Notes under the pieces: model-generated | Databases searched by the model: none | What the model was told of the DNA's origin: nothing | Seen by the model: only the letters and a program-made list of their open reading frames with translations | Part shown: positions 1 to 13,566 of the stretch, in pieces | Numbering within the stretch: position 1 is the stretch's first letter | Layout: every line of letters begins with the position of its first letter | Made by a program: the position numbers and the translations under genes | Assembly (NCBI RefSeq): GCF_024362695.1 | Contig: NC_065404.1 | Location: 8,968,604-9,032,603 of the forward strand | DNA length: 64,000 nt | Origin: Pectinophora gossypiella | Taxonomy: Eukaryota; Arthropoda; Insecta; Lepidoptera; Gelechiidae | Reading direction: 5' to 3'

Positions 1-2780
1 CTCCTTTGAGTTTAGGCATTGAATTAATGGGAGAGAATTACCGAATTAAAGGCTTTCTGTAACAATGTCAAAATATTTATAAAATTTATGTATTTTGTTT
101 TGAACATGGATATATTACAGATTTTACATTGACAATTGTAGATTTGAAACGAAGGCTAAAGTGAAGCTCGTGGAGCATGCCTCCGCCTAGACCGGTCGAC
201 ACCGTTGTTACTCTTCCGCAGGGACGGCGCGGCGCGGGACCAACCCGGAAACTGGGCGACATTTAAATATCGACCGACCTACCGGAACAGATATGCAGCT
301 CACTCGCAACTCACCACACCTAATGCAATCATACCAGTGACACAATAAATGTACGTTCGCCTGCCGCCCGGCCCACCTCGCGGGTAATCTACGATATAAT
401 TCGACTGTCATATTGAATGCGTCGTATATCTGCGGTAACAGCGCGCGTGTGCGACTTAACGGGTTTCCTATCGGGCTATCGGGATACTCGCGGAATGTGC
501 GACGTGTTAATACCGATCGACGTACGCTGCTTTCCTGGTACCCCTTACTTCGAACCAGATAATAACTTCTCTACACCGACTAATAGAATCTCAGGAAATG
601 AATTCACTCTAACGTACTCAATTTTATGTCAGCCGACCAGGAAACGGACTGTTACAGACAAGACAGTAAAACCATTTTCGCTGAAATTATTCGTGTAGAA
701 GTTATATATACTTATATAAATAGCCAGCTTACGACCAATCTTTGAAGGAAATGACAACTTAGTCAAAACGAGTTCTGATCGCCGCCAAATTGATGAGTAC
801 CGGTTCAGCAGACAGAAGGACGAATTCTACAAAAGTTATGTGTCCGGAATCTATATCTGTAAATATAAATTGCGTTTATTTTATAATAAATTTGCCATTT
901 AATTACAATTTGACGAACCAGAACTTTATCTAAACGATCAAGGTGAGTAATAAAATCAATGTAGGTATGTGACGATAACTGGATTTAGGAGTCTAATATC
1001 CCTGATTTTAAAGTAGTAAGAACCCGCTTGTATGTGTTTTAACTGGATTTAGGTATAAAGGTAAAATATTAAGTTGCCAATAAGGACACATAGTGTTACA
1101 AGTATATGAAGTAAATCTGTATGTTCATCATCGTAGGAAACATTGCGAAATACCTATATGGGTCAGCGAGTAGGTACTTACAATTATCATTGTATAGCTA
1201 GGTACTTAAATAATTCCGATTTGTTACGGTGTTTGACCATTTCGAAAACCGATAATTATTTACTCAAATTGTTACTTGAGCCATTGATTAGAGCGGGTCG
1301 GTGAATAATGTTATAATATGCGTTTTAGTGTCGGTCGGTACAGCGGCAGCGCCAGCGCAGGGCCGCGGGCAACGAGGCGCGGGCGCATTCCAGGACCAGC
1401 ATAGTACCTATTTGTCTGAATCACAGTTTCCATTTCTGATTATCTCGACAGACTGTCTGCTCGCGCAGATGTATCTGGCATTCTCTCTGTACTTATATTT
1501 AAAAGTTAAAACAGATTTAAGCGATTCAATACAATATTATTATGACCTTTTCCGAATCTTGTTCCTTTATGTTGTCTTCTTAAAGTCAACTTTGCATACA
1601 ACATTAAATACATATTGTGAGGAACATCTGGAAAGTTGGCATTTTAATCCTTCAGTCTTGGCATGTTGAAGATGAGAGAATGGTTTGACAGGAGAAACCG
1701 ATTGAGAAACCTCACCTGCCAGTGAGCCAGTGTCACCTGACCCGCGAGTCGAGAGGCTCCCTCTACTCGTGCTCATGCATTTTTTTTTATTTATTTCAGT
1801 TTATTTGCTAAGCAAACATCGTTGCTGTCGAGCGTCGAGTCAGTTTGCTGCTCTGTCTGTATGTGTACTCGCTCTCGCATAGAGTTAATAACCGACTATG
1901 CTAAGATGTTCGTACTCTGTATTGAAATCCGTACCCAAAGTGACTCACAACATTTAGCACTTTGTGCAGCACTACAAGAAACTGAAACGTGCCGTTTTAG
2001 ACACACAAAAAAAAACAAAAATGACTCTATTGTTGAAAAATTACGTGCTACAATATTTAATTTCGTTTAAAGATATTATTTCGATAACGGCTAGTTAAAC
2101 CTGTAACACGAATACAAGCGGCTTGCGCTTGCGCCGCCCTATCGTCGGTTGGAAATCTTTGACCCGCGGGCTAAGGGTACGCACAATCAATGCTGACATT
2201 GTTCCGATATTGTTCAAACTCACATAATGACGTGATTACGCGGACCTATTTAGGTGTACCTACTTGTGCTGTGTCTGTTTATTTAGAAGGAATTCTTGAA
2301 GTAAAATATAAACTACAGGCTAAAGATCGACGTACTTATTATAAATAAATTATCTGTAGCATCTTGACCTTATCTTGTTGACATACTTATATATTTTTTT
2401 CTGTTGCGTGTAAGTTTAATTAGTATGTTTATCATTTATTAAAACGTTGGCTCTTTTTCAATAACAAGCGATATCAGTAAGATTTGGCAATTGTAATGAC
2501 ATTTGTATCCTTTTATCGCCTTGTGTGATATCAAAACGGAAGAGTTTAGCGCTGTCTATTTCAGCAATATATAATACACCTATTAATTTAAATAGGTAGA
2601 ATTCTATATTTTAGTTGCTTGTCATTGTATAGTTTTTGTATATACATCTTGGGCGTTTTGTCCTAAGTACCCATATGAAATGACTGCACTGCAAGTTGTC
2701 TTCTTTCTTTGAGTTCTTCAGGCTATAGAATTTACTGGTGGAGCTTTATGTATGTATGTTATAGTACACGTGATATTTAC
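1..2780. other. Non-coding, no confident feature
   Basis: AT-rich, with CpG-rich patches at 190-250 and 1330-1395. Open frames here are short and lack splice or family support. Confidence 0.5.
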
Positions 2781-2849
2781 CCGCAAGTCGGAGCCTCCAG
2801 ACGATGTGGAGGTGCTGCTGTTACTGCCCAGCCGTCCGTGATGATACAT
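2781..2849 (-). CDS. Candidate first coding exon, Ser/Thr-rich
   Basis: ATG at 2847-2849 with AAG before it opens 23 codons (MYHHGRLGSNSSTSTSSGG, then SDLR) that end CGG|GTAAAT, phase 0. A stop just upstream in frame makes an internal exon unlikely. It could be another promoter of the C1-domain gene, giving an isoform without C1, or a separate gene. Confidence 0.35.
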
Positions 2850-5800
2850 CTTGCTGGCCCGGTAGGTTCAGAACTCTTACAAACCGCCACACTCACTCAC
2901 ACATTGTCTCTGACTATTAGTTCGGCTTTCTTTACTTAACAGTCATTAGCGCGGTCCATTACACACTTTGTTACAGCAGAGAAGCCTTCAGCTTTGATGG
3001 TTAAGTTTTTTTTTTAATAGAGAACTAAATAAGAGAGAGATCAATAAGTTTTATTAAATAACACCATTTAATAACAACGTTAATCACTCCGCTAACAATA
3101 TTACAGTGTAAAGTTTACACCTGTGTTGAGTTGGCTTACGTGACTCAAGGAGGTTGTTTATCGATAAGCCTGAAACAGCACCGTTTTATCGCCAACAATC
3201 GTCATTGCCGACTCTATCGGAGCTCTATTTTTTTAAGATAAAATACCTACTGTCACCTTGAACGTTCTCTTTTACAGGTTGCATATCAATAGGAAGTGGG
3301 TAAGTAACGCAAATTGAATTACCCCGCCGGAGTTTGAGGAAGTTGAAATAGAAGATGGTATTTATTCTCAATTTATTCCTTCTATTCACGCCGTTACGGT
3401 TTAATTAAAGCGCAAACGCATCGTTTGGAGCATTCCAAACCAAGAATGTTGTGAAGTGAAATATTACACAAATGCGCAATTAAAAGAATATTGCCCTAGA
3501 TAAAGTGTCAGGTTCAAGTTCAGCGTGTTTACTAAACAATGTAAGAAAGTAAATAAAACACTTAATAATAATTAAATTGCTTTATTTACCAGGTTGCTTC
3601 GACACTTTTAATAAAAGGGGTTACGTACTTATTTATCACTTAAAGTAGTTAAGTATTGATGTACTTAACGAGGCATTATTTTCTACTTTTACGAAAAAGG
3701 TAAACAAAACAGTTTGAATTAATAAAGTATCCCACGCTATATTTAATAATCACCCAAGAAGCCGTCGGCCGGCGTCGAGCTCTCCTTATTTGGTTCAAAG
3801 TTCCTAATAGTTGTATATCTCAAGTTAATATTCTAAAGAGGAACATTTGCACAGATTCCGCGGGGGCGTCAGACCGTAGCGAGCTCCCGCTTACGATATT
3901 TATAGATCGGTCAAAGCGTTTACTGTATAAGGATTTTGTTTGAAAACGGTGTGTTTACTTTTGGCGACTGCGTAGCGCGATTGCGAATATTTCGCGTGCG
4001 CGTGGGCCAGGCGGCGCGCGCGGCGGCACTGTGCGGCGCGGGCGCAGCGCGGCGAGGCGCGTGCGTTGCACCTGACCGCCGCCGCCCGCTCCCGCCAGCT
4101 TCCAGGTATCACGGGAGATGCAATCCCGACCTCGCCGCATACCAGCACGCCCTTACTCGCGTTACTTCTCGGTACTATCAATGAACTTGCCATATAAGAC
4201 ACTTAATTAGGCGATCGGCAAGGCCTCTTAAAGTTCCACAAAAACTTCATAAAGAGTAGCCGAACCGTAAGCTCTAAAATTGTACATTACTCGATCAAAC
4301 AACCATTAAAAGCCAATATTAGAGATACTTACACATGTTCCGGCAGCAAAAAAAAAAAACTTTTTAAAACAAGTACGACAGTAACTAGTAGTTATACCTA
4401 CTTACTCATTATTCCGCTAACACAATCACAGGAATTTCAACAAAATCTGAATGCTTTGTTGGAGTTGAAAGAAAAAGTAAACGTTTGAGAATTCAGCTGA
4501 ATGTTTCCGGGGCTAGTTTTCCCAGTACCGCAGACCGCTGTGGCAGCAAGCAACGTAGGGCTCATTTGCATGCACTCCCGCGCACCGCGTTTCACTACCG
4601 ACCTGCTTGAGAGGAAGTCTTCGTAGGGTTGAACCCTACCTTTAGAATATAATAGGTTTTTACTGTTGATCTTTACAATAACGTATGTCTAGTTAATGGC
4701 AAATCTAAAAGGGCACTCCATGTTTCTATTATTTAATTTTAGGTCTTTTAATGGTAATATATGCATTAAAAATAGAATAGCCATCCATTCATTACTAAAT
4801 CACGTGCGCGCCCAAAATTGCCAATTATAGGTACTCATTTGTAACATAAAACTTTCGAACTCCAACACTTATTATCCTCATATTGAACAAACGTTTCTCT
4901 GTTTAATAATGTTTAAAAGTAAAACAAGAAATATAAGTATGCCTACACGATACAATAGCGTAAAAAACCTATAGATGTTAATCTTAATCAAAGAAACCAT
5001 TCTCAAAAACCGTTCGACACATGAAACTTCGACAGGCATGTATTCAGAATTTGATTATGTTGCGGATTGATTTTGTAACTATTTTTAATCGACTTAAAAA
5101 CCGACTTTTCACCTCAGGGAATAATAGTACATGTGTCAACAAACTCGCATTAGTAGAAAGGTCTTTTGTACGACGGAATCCCTTATAAATGTTAGTAGGA
5201 CCATTGCTGCGGATGCGGGTGCTGGCTGGTGCTGATGCGGTTGGGTGAGTATGAAGCTGGTATGCTGGGGAGCTTGGTGATGGTGAGGTTGGGGGCATAC
5301 CAGTAAAGGTAGTGTAGGTACCTATATCGCTTGGAGGAGTGTAGTGTTTGACCACGTCACTTCCGCGAAATTCGTGCCTGTCCTGGTTGCTACCGGAGGA
5401 GGTCATAGCCGTATAAAGTATGAGCTCTCATAATATTATGAGTCTGGCTAAACAACATATTTACACAAGTGGCTCCGATGACGTCACACTTCTGGGGTAC
5501 CGCACAAAACGACACCCTTGTACATAAATAGTTGCTATTTAAAACGACATAGAACTTATGTTTTAGTCACCTTTTTTGCAAAGTGAACAGACTGGAGTGT
5601 CTAAACTGTGCCTCTTCTTATTTGATTCGTCATCGTGCTGATGGGATTTGCCATGATTCGTTCGCAAATTATCTAAATTAGCTGAACTTCTCCCTCTCGC
5701 ACCAACTTCCAAAGTTCATTACTTAAAAATAATACTACAGAGAAAGTTCTAGTGACATCCTTACACTAAATTATAAAAAGATATTTTATTTACTTAAGAT

Positions 5801-7966
5801 GTTAAATGTAAAATACGCAGAACCAACTGCTCTTGAGACTGTAATAAAATACAGGGTCATTTTATTGCTTTGGTGTTTATCTTATCGTGGATATATCGAT
5901 TTGCCGTATCAGATAGTGACTGCTGGCCGAATGTTTTGAGTATATTTTGTAAAGAATGCGAGGTGCACTCACTTCACACCTACGCCCAGTTCATTAACGC
6001 GCATAAAACATCAATTAACCGAACGCTAACAATATTTCGATTTTACTTCACTCTCATACAATTAATGACGCGTAAGAGCCACAAAAAACATTATAGAATC
6101 TCCCAAATTCTAAGAACCTTCAGAAGTGTATCGAATTAAGCTGAAGTACCTATTCAGTAAGATATATCGCTTGGTACTCAAGGATATATTTTCAAAAGCT
6201 TCGACTGCTATCAAACCCTTTTCGCGTCCCTTCAAATGTGTTTGTATTAACTTTCTAAGGGATACCTTTAAGAACTTCAACACTAATTGGGGTAAGTAAG
6301 TAGATCAAAATGTGAAAAGATTTCCTCTTTGAAATGGAATACTCTGTGTCTCTGTAAAACTCTAAATCGTTGAGGCAACTCTTGACTGTTTCATTAAAAT
6401 GTATCGCACATGAAATCGGTGTTCCGCCGGTGCGGTGTCAGCGCGGACGCAAACACGCGGATGCAAAAAAAAAACGTCGTCGATCGGCGCTGATACTGTG
6501 ATACATCATCGACTTAATTCGCCTACACCGCACTGATATACTTACAATCGCGTTAGGATATCTTTTGCCTAATACGTTCGTATTGCTTTTAGAATGTTAG
6601 AGCAAAACAAAGCCCCAACTTCAATCACGGGGATAGTTCCCCGCCTCTACAACTTCGTGTCCAACACATGCATTGTTTGTTAACTTTCAACTCCAGTACG
6701 ACCGCGCGTCTCGAACGTACGCCGCGGTTCAATTTATGAACATTTTACGATTCAATTTACATTTTCAAAACAAATAACGGTTTTCAAGCGATATCTCAGT
6801 TTCGGGAACAACGGCAGTCTCACTTTAAAAATTAATGTTAGAGCATACATTTACATAACTTCGTGATTTACCTACTACATACTTGGGCTTCTGTAACGCT
6901 ATTATTATTTGAGTGACACGACACAGCTATCTTTATTTTTTAATCTACTTAGTCACTTCGTAAAAATGCGTTAAAACTGACACACTGACAGGTTTCGATC
7001 AGCGCTGATACAAAAGACGGGCTTCTTTGACACGAGATTAATCAATTTCACTCTCACTAAAAATGTACGGGAGTAGACCGTGGCCCGTACTTGGACGAAC
7101 CGGTCCGGCAGTGCGGCGGCCGGTGACTGATAACGGCCGCGGTGATAGCGCCGTACCCTGCTTGTCACAACATACAATTTACGGCCAATTAATTGTTCGG
7201 TTCAAATACATCCGACAACGATTCTTTATCTCCGGCGTGCACCAACTGGAGCGCGGACCTTCCAAAAGCTGCAACTACGAGAGCCATTAATAAACTCATG
7301 CATTTTATCATAATTCGTAGCATTACCTACAGTCGCATCTATCGCTAATGGTCGCATGATCACCGACGGTGAGAAGTGATTAAGAAAGAAATTGCGATTA
7401 ATTTAAATGACGTTTTGCTCGTACTCTATAATCTCCATGTAGTCAAGGGCACCTATTTACAAGATATTAATATCTAATGTCGACTGACGCTACGAGCCAT
7501 CGTTCATTAGCAATGCAGATTCATGAGTCCGACGGGAAAGTGCGATCTGATAACTGTTGTCCAGATTGTGATGAATATTTGCATTTCTATGTCCTTGGAC
7601 GGAACTTGTCAATATCCTGAATGTTCGATTGATTAATCATGCGTCAGCGCTTGTTGTGGAGTCATAAAATTAAAATAATCTATTCTGTTAGCTTTGTATT
7701 ATTGTTGTTTGAATAATTATCTAAGACATTATTTGAGGTAAGTAGATATTTCAAATAATTGTGCATGAGAAAAGGATATAGAAAGTTAGTAGAACTGACG
7801 TCAGCGAGACCTTTAGGACTCCGCCCTCCAGCTTGAGACGGAAGAACGCTGTCTCAAGACCTTGCGGCCATCCGGCGACCGAACAGTTCACACGGTACCT
7901 ATGTTATATTCAGCAATTTCTCTTCATAAGTTCCAAGCTGTTCCAAGTATTCGTTGAGAACTCAAA
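2850..7966. other. Non-coding, CpG-rich patch at 4.0 kb
   Basis: Mostly AT-rich. A very GC-rich block at 3985-4105 is open in three frames without a usable exon structure and could be regulatory. The minus frame 5044-5406 (120 codons) has no recognised domain. Confidence 0.45.
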
Positions 7967-7980
7967 TTAAATATATATCA

Positions 7981-8315
7981 TCATAATCATAAACTGCCTA
8001 TATACGTCCCACTGCTGGGCACAGGCCTCCCCTCAATCAACCGGAGGGGGGTATGGAGCATACTCCACCACGCTGCTCCACTGCGGGTTGGTGGAGGTGT
8101 TTTTACGGCTAATAGCCGGGACCAACGGCTTAACGTGCCCTCCGAAGCACGGAATCATCTTACTTTTTCGGACAATCAGGTGATTCAAGCCTGAAAAGTC
8201 CTTACCAAACAAAGGACAGTCTCACAAAGTGATTTCGACCATGTCCCCATCGGGAATCGAACCCGGACCTCCAGATCGTGAGCCTAACGCTCTAACCACT
8301 AGACCACGGAGGCTG
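7981..8315 (-). mobile_element. tRNA-derived SINE with 14-bp target duplication
   Basis: The head at about 8247-8315 has a tRNA-like A box and B box (GGTTCGATTCC on the minus strand). The body ends in CATAATCATAAACTGCC on plus. The exact duplication TTAAATATATATCA flanks it (7967-7980 and 8316-8329), so the copy is fairly recent. It matches the SINE at 8877-9189. Confidence 0.92.
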
Positions 8316-8359
8316 TTAAATATATATCAACAGAATATAATCATCGAAAATTAGGTCCA

Positions 8360-8590
8360 GTAGAGGTTTAAAGCCGTAGACAGTATCACGCTTGTGTCCC
8401 CGAAGGGGTAGGCAGAGATGTATGTTACATATACCAACTCCTCACCAGCTATGTCTAAGTTCCATGTTTTAGGGCGCGAACCTAATGCCAACTAGACACA
8501 AATACTGGAAACCACGTGATAACAATTATCGGTGATCCAAACGTGAATTCAAATTCATAAAGTTGTATTCAGACGACTTATTGCCTTAGA
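8360..8590. repeat. Dispersed lepidopteran-type repeat
   Basis: It contains GTGTCCCCGAAGGGGTAGGC and a segment around GAAACCACGTGATAACAATT that recurs, diverged, at about 34800-34865. Non-coding, family unnamed here. Confidence 0.5.
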
Positions 8591-8876
8591 ATTAAAGACA
8601 TACCAAAACAAAAGCTTTTCTAGACATAAAGAATAAGAGGTTAAACTGGCCGCTTCCCGTACGGGAAGCTTTATTTTTTTTATTGCTTATGAGTATCTGA
8701 TCTGATTCCATAGTCTCTGCTAGTCCCGATAGGAAATAGGCATGATGTATGTAGGTATCTCATCGCCGATCTAGAGTTGCTATCAGACAGAGGCACTTAT
8801 TCGACATTACGGCAACCATCCTGATACATCAGTAAGAAATAGACACAGTCATTTTTTCTAATCCCTTATAGCTAGA

Positions 8877-9189
8877 CACAACAGCCTTCGTGGTCTAGTG
8901 GTTAGAGGTACGAACTGGAGGTCCGGGTTCGATTCCCCGGGACATCACTTCGTCAGACTGTCTTTTGTTTAGTAAAGGCATTGCAGGCTTGAATCACCTG
9001 CTTGTGCGAAAAAGTAAAATGATTCCGTGGCTCGGAGAGCACGTTAACCCGTTGATCCCGGTTATTAGCCGTAAAACACCTCTGCCAACCCGCAGTGGAG
9101 CAGCGTGGTGAAGTATGCTCCATATCTCCTCCAGTTGATTGTGGGGAGGCTTGCGCCCAACAGTGGGACGTATATAGCTGGTTATGATG
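8877..9189 (+). mobile_element. tRNA-derived SINE with 11-bp target duplication
   Basis: Same family as the copy at 7981-8315, in the opposite orientation 560 bp away. Flanked by TTATAGCTAGA at 8866-8876 and 9190-9200. The B box reads GGTTCGATTCC. The two inverted copies could pair in a transcript. Confidence 0.92.
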
Positions 9190-9200
9190 TTATAGCTAGA

Positions 9201-11082
9201 TATTTAAAAAAGTCTATGTAATCAGTAGTGGTAGTAACGGCACTGAGGCAGGTTTCTTCCGTATACCTAGACAGACAGGCTGACGACTCCTGCGCACTCC
9301 ATCAACTAGGCGACAGGTTTACGGCCCCGACCACATACCTGCATAACTAACTGATAAGCAACTCATTTAATTACGATCTGTCATATTATTGTATAGCAGG
9401 TATCACCTACTGCACATGAAATACTTATGTACATTTAAATTTATTGATACTGTTTTAAAAACAGGAAAGAGATGAAACTGAAATGATAACTAAATCTAAG
9501 TACTTATTCTCAATTTAAAACGAAATTCCTGTAACGATATTTCCTACACGAAATTGGTTGTAGGAAAGTAGGTATGCACCTACATTTAAATTGAAATTAA
9601 TTCAACTTTTCCAAATATCTATAACAAAGTCAATTTAGTTATCGGCTACTCCATTGCTGTACCCCTGCTATTATCAGATATTACAATCTTGTAGTTCGCC
9701 CAATTTGTAACTAAATTGTTGGTATTGTTTGTTTTAAAGTCCTCAATTTGGGCAGGCCGGGAACAATGGAAGCGTGACTCGGCGGCTGATTGGCATCAGG
9801 CTAGTTGCAGCATGGCACCCGCACTAACTCTGGCAGGCACCAAGTACCTCCAACTAGCCCGCTATCTACTTTATGAATAAATTCCAATAAGCCGGGATTA
9901 GCCGCCGAACTGCGATGCCCTGTCACGAACATCCGTGATACCAGAGTAATAGCCACCGTATTTGTACACTAAGCCATATCTAATATTATCATCTCAAGAA
10001 TTTGAATAGATAATTTGAGATATTATGTAAATAATCAGATAACTTAGATGGAATGTCATATGCGCAAAGTTGTGCAAGCAACCGCCATCTAGTAGCCACA
10101 CCTATAAACCAGAAGCTAAGTGAACTAAGTGATGCGTAAGCGCACGCTGGGCTCATAATGCTGACATGAGCTTTAGATGTGTATGCGCGACGATAGAGGG
10201 CGGGACAAGCGGGAAACATTGTCAAATACAACTGATGAGAAATGTTTACCGTCAATTCCAATATTAACATTAGAATTAGTTACTTACCTTGCTCTCACAT
10301 GTCGTGTGACAGACATATTTGCACACTGAAACAAACAAGATTATGTGTAAATAACTGTACTTCTCGTGCAGTGCAGGTTACATTCTTACATAGTAGATAC
10401 TTGCATATAGTATGTAGGTTATGTAGGTACGTAAGTATTAGAGCTGATATCGTTAATAGAACACTTTTCTGAAAACTTTTACAGATTTGACTTAAAACTT
10501 GCTTCAAGCATGCTATAAACGGAGTGTTATGATTCAAACCGCGTGTGCTGTGAGCCATCGAGGTCGATATCCTCGGTATTTGCCGGCTATGGGAACATTT
10601 CTGTAGTATTTGATGTCAAAACATCATTGGCGATTGATTTTCGAAACGTGACATTTAATTTAAACATTCGTCTTCAGTTCTAACAAGTCTGTCGTCAATG
10701 ACCTTTGAATGCCAGCCGTGAAATAAACCGAATGAATGTTAAGTACCCACTTTGCTTAGAATTTGAAATTCAAAAGGTAAAGCCGCCCTTTGATATTGTT
10801 ACACATATTTTACTGCTTTTAAATTAATTAAATGTGCTATATACCTACTCTTTTGTTAAGTATGTTCAATGAATAGTCAAGGATAACGGAGTGTCCCCCC
10901 CTTTTCTGCTTATCATTCTGGACGAATGACCGGCCACGTTTCTAACCTGCCCTCTCCAAAAGATATTACAGGCGTGATTCGAAATGTATGTCAAATTTAT
11001 AATGTATAAACATTTATTCATGGGAGAGGGGCGAAATTACTTATAGCTATTTCATAATTAATTAGATGAAAATATTTGTGAT
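9201..11082. other. Non-coding, nothing recognised
   Basis: AT-rich sequence without repeat, exon or RNA gene that I can support. Confidence 0.5.
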
Positions 11083-11150
11083 AGAGTATGCTCCGCATCT
11101 GGTTGATTGAGGTCCCTTTGTACGCCCAGTAACGGGTCCTTCATATGATA
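11083..11150 (+). mobile_element. SINE 3' fragment
   Basis: A degraded copy of the SINE tail (GAGTATGCTCC, GGTTGATTGAGG, GCCCAGTAACGGG). Confidence 0.5.
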
Positions 11151-11317
11151 TCATACTAGAGGTATAAGAGTAATAGAATATATTGAGTGTGGCACGGGCC
11201 TCAATCAAGTTAGTAGGGTTCTAGTAGTATTATATGCTGAAATATCCTAGGAATTTGTCGCCCTGCATAGAAGACGTCTTTTTGAGTTCGAAGATTTAAC
11301 GATAGGATTATAGCAGA

Positions 11318-11487
11318 TGTTCAAATTCAAAATTATCTTTATTTAGTAGGTAACATAGTTACACTTTGAATCGGCATTTTTTACATAACGAACATCAAAT
11401 CCGCCTAAAACTACTGCAGCTTCTCAACCTATATAGCCGAGGAAACGAAGCTTCAAGAAAAACCTCGGCACAGGGCACAAGAGGTAT
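11318..11487. repeat. LINE-like 3' end repeat
   Basis: It starts TTCAAATTCAAAATTATC and includes ACTTTGAATCGG and CCGCCTAAAACTAC, a repeat type I associate with lepidopteran non-LTR elements, and is followed by a 15-bp A run. No coding part remains. Confidence 0.4.
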
Positions 11488-11663
11488 TTAAAAAAAAAAA
11501 AAAACAAATAAAATACTGTTATACAATTTAGTAATTTGGCTCTGATTTGGTTTCGATTCCAAGTTTCAAATGATTATGAAAGAAAAGTCATCCGTGGTCA
11601 ATATCTATGAAAATGTTAAATAGATACTTACCTATAATTATAATTTAAAAACCATATATTTAC

Positions 11664-11772
11664 CTCTGCAGTAAGACGCCTGGTTGGTGACAGGCTGGTG
11701 GCACCAGTGGCAGGGCCGCGGCTTGCGGAAAGACTTGCTGCGGAACGCGTGCGCCTGCGCCACTCCCTCCTT
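11664..11772 (-). CDS. C1 (zinc-binding) domain exon, tensin-like
   Basis: Acceptor TTGGTTGCAG and donor GAG|GTAAAT frame 36 codons plus one base, phase 0 to 1. The peptide HAFRSKSFRKPRPCHWC, then HQPVTNQASYC, has the C1 pattern H-x12-C-x2-C-x10-C. The short x10 spacing is that of atypical C1 domains such as tensin-2 and some Rho exchange factors, not the x13/14 of diacylglycerol-binding ones. The rest of the domain must lie on the next exon, which I did not find in the window. Confidence 0.75.
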
Positions 11773-12756
11773 CTGCAACCAACAACAACCGTCACATAAA
11801 CCACGTCATTGTCTCAAACTGATTTATTTAATGCGCCTCGAAGTATGTTAGTGGCGTTTCGATGGATAAGCGCGCGTTGATGTCTTTTGTTCCGAAGAAT
11901 GTCTATGTTTTGCGCTTGTAAAAGATTTCAACAAAGTCTAATATAAAATTATTATTATTTTATTGCTATTGCCTAGTTATATTGCTGTACCTGCAAATGT
12001 GTACTTCTCCGTGTGCGTACGTGTTTCACAAGTATTTTTTTTTCAGCATGTTAGTCTGTCAATTTATGGCCCTACCTACAGCAATATGAATTAGGAACAT
12101 AAGTATAATATATGTACGTAATAAGTTTAATATTTAGCTAAGTAACCAATGACACAGAGCTTATCTTTCAATAATGGGATAAAATAATTTCCAATGGAAT
12201 GGATTTTTTTTATGAAAAAATAAATAAATTTGGAACACTATTCTACGAGTAGACGAATAGAGAATATCAGACTATTGAGAAATGGGCTCTAAGAGAAAAT
12301 AATCTCGACACGTTGTACGCCAATCAAGGGGCTATTCTAAACACGCGGCCGTGGTCAAAGCCTGGCCCGTTTACCTGCCCGATCCTGCGTGCCTCCACCG
12401 TACACGTACGTAGCTAGCTAAACGTATGCTTAGAATGAATACCTTAACCCTGTAGGGAATTTGGTCTCCATTGACAATAGAGATGGTAGATACACAGCAA
12501 TACGAAATGGTCAGTTGTAAATGTATATCTCTAAATAAATAAACTAAGCCAAATTCTCACGTGAATAAAAGACGATCGTGTTTATTATTGTTGGGGATTA
12601 AAAAAGCCAAATTGAGGTAGTTCATCTAAAAATAAATTATTGCAATTTGACAATTGCGCATATATGAAAGTAAGTGCCCAATGTCAACAAATCTCAAATA
12701 GCAATATTGCTTTTTAGACGAATTGCTTCAATGTGGCGGGCTTTTTTAACCCACAG

Positions 12757-13566
12757 TGGAGCTGATTCCTGTACACACCATCTATTTTTTTTTTAAGTTA
12801 TACGTGTAATTTTCTTACCCCCTTAAAAAGAAAGGGACGGGTAATCGACAGGCATAAAATTTATGGTAAGTACACACGTCAATTTTAGGCAGAAATTTAA
12901 AAAACCCTTCCAAAATTGTATATATTCCAATAACCCGACATAATTAAGTTGACAGCACGCGTCAAACGGGTTGCATATGAGCGAGATGCTTTTTTATTCG
13001 CCCGGGTTATTCATTCATTTACTCATTCTTCCTAAAATTAATAGCTGTCAATCATCCGTCCCTTTCCTTTTCGGCGATAAGAAAATGACAAATATAACTT
13101 AAAATAAAATTACTATAAAATTAGGATGTCTCTGCAGGAATCGGGGCCAGTCTATGACTAAAGAATTAAGCAGAAAACTGCAGAAAATGGCCCCGATTCC
13201 TGCAGACACCGCCTAATTTTATTTTAAGTTATATATCCGTCATTTTCATATCCGTCGAAAAGGAAAGGGACGGATGATTCACAGCTCTTAATTTTAGGAA
13301 GAATGAGTAAATGAATGAATAACCCGGGCGAATCAAAAGGTACGTCGCTGGTATGCAATCCGTTTGACGTGCTATCTACTTAACTGTGTCGGGTTATTGA
13401 CGGATGTAAAATTTTTAGACGGTTGGTTTAGATTTGTGCTTAAAATTGACGTGTGTTCCATAAATTTTATGCTTGTCGATTACCCGTCCCTTTCCTTTTC
13501 GGCGGATAAGAAAATGACAGATATAACTTAAAATAAAATTAGATGGTATTTATAGGAATTAGCACC
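12757..13566. mobile_element. 0.8-kb palindromic hairpin element (MITE-like)
   Basis: Two arms of about 350 bp in inverted orientation meet near 13165. Matching blocks include CCATCT at both ends, TAAGTTATA, GGGACGGGTAATCGACAGGC with its complement, CGCCCGGGTTATTCATTC, and CTGCAGGAATCGGGGCC with its complement at the centre. Arms have diverged by scattered substitutions. No coding frame. Confidence 0.85.

Noticed and set aside
5044..5406. 120-codon minus frame, Ser/Pro/Thr-rich
   Set aside because: No domain; likely part of a dispersed repeat or chance.
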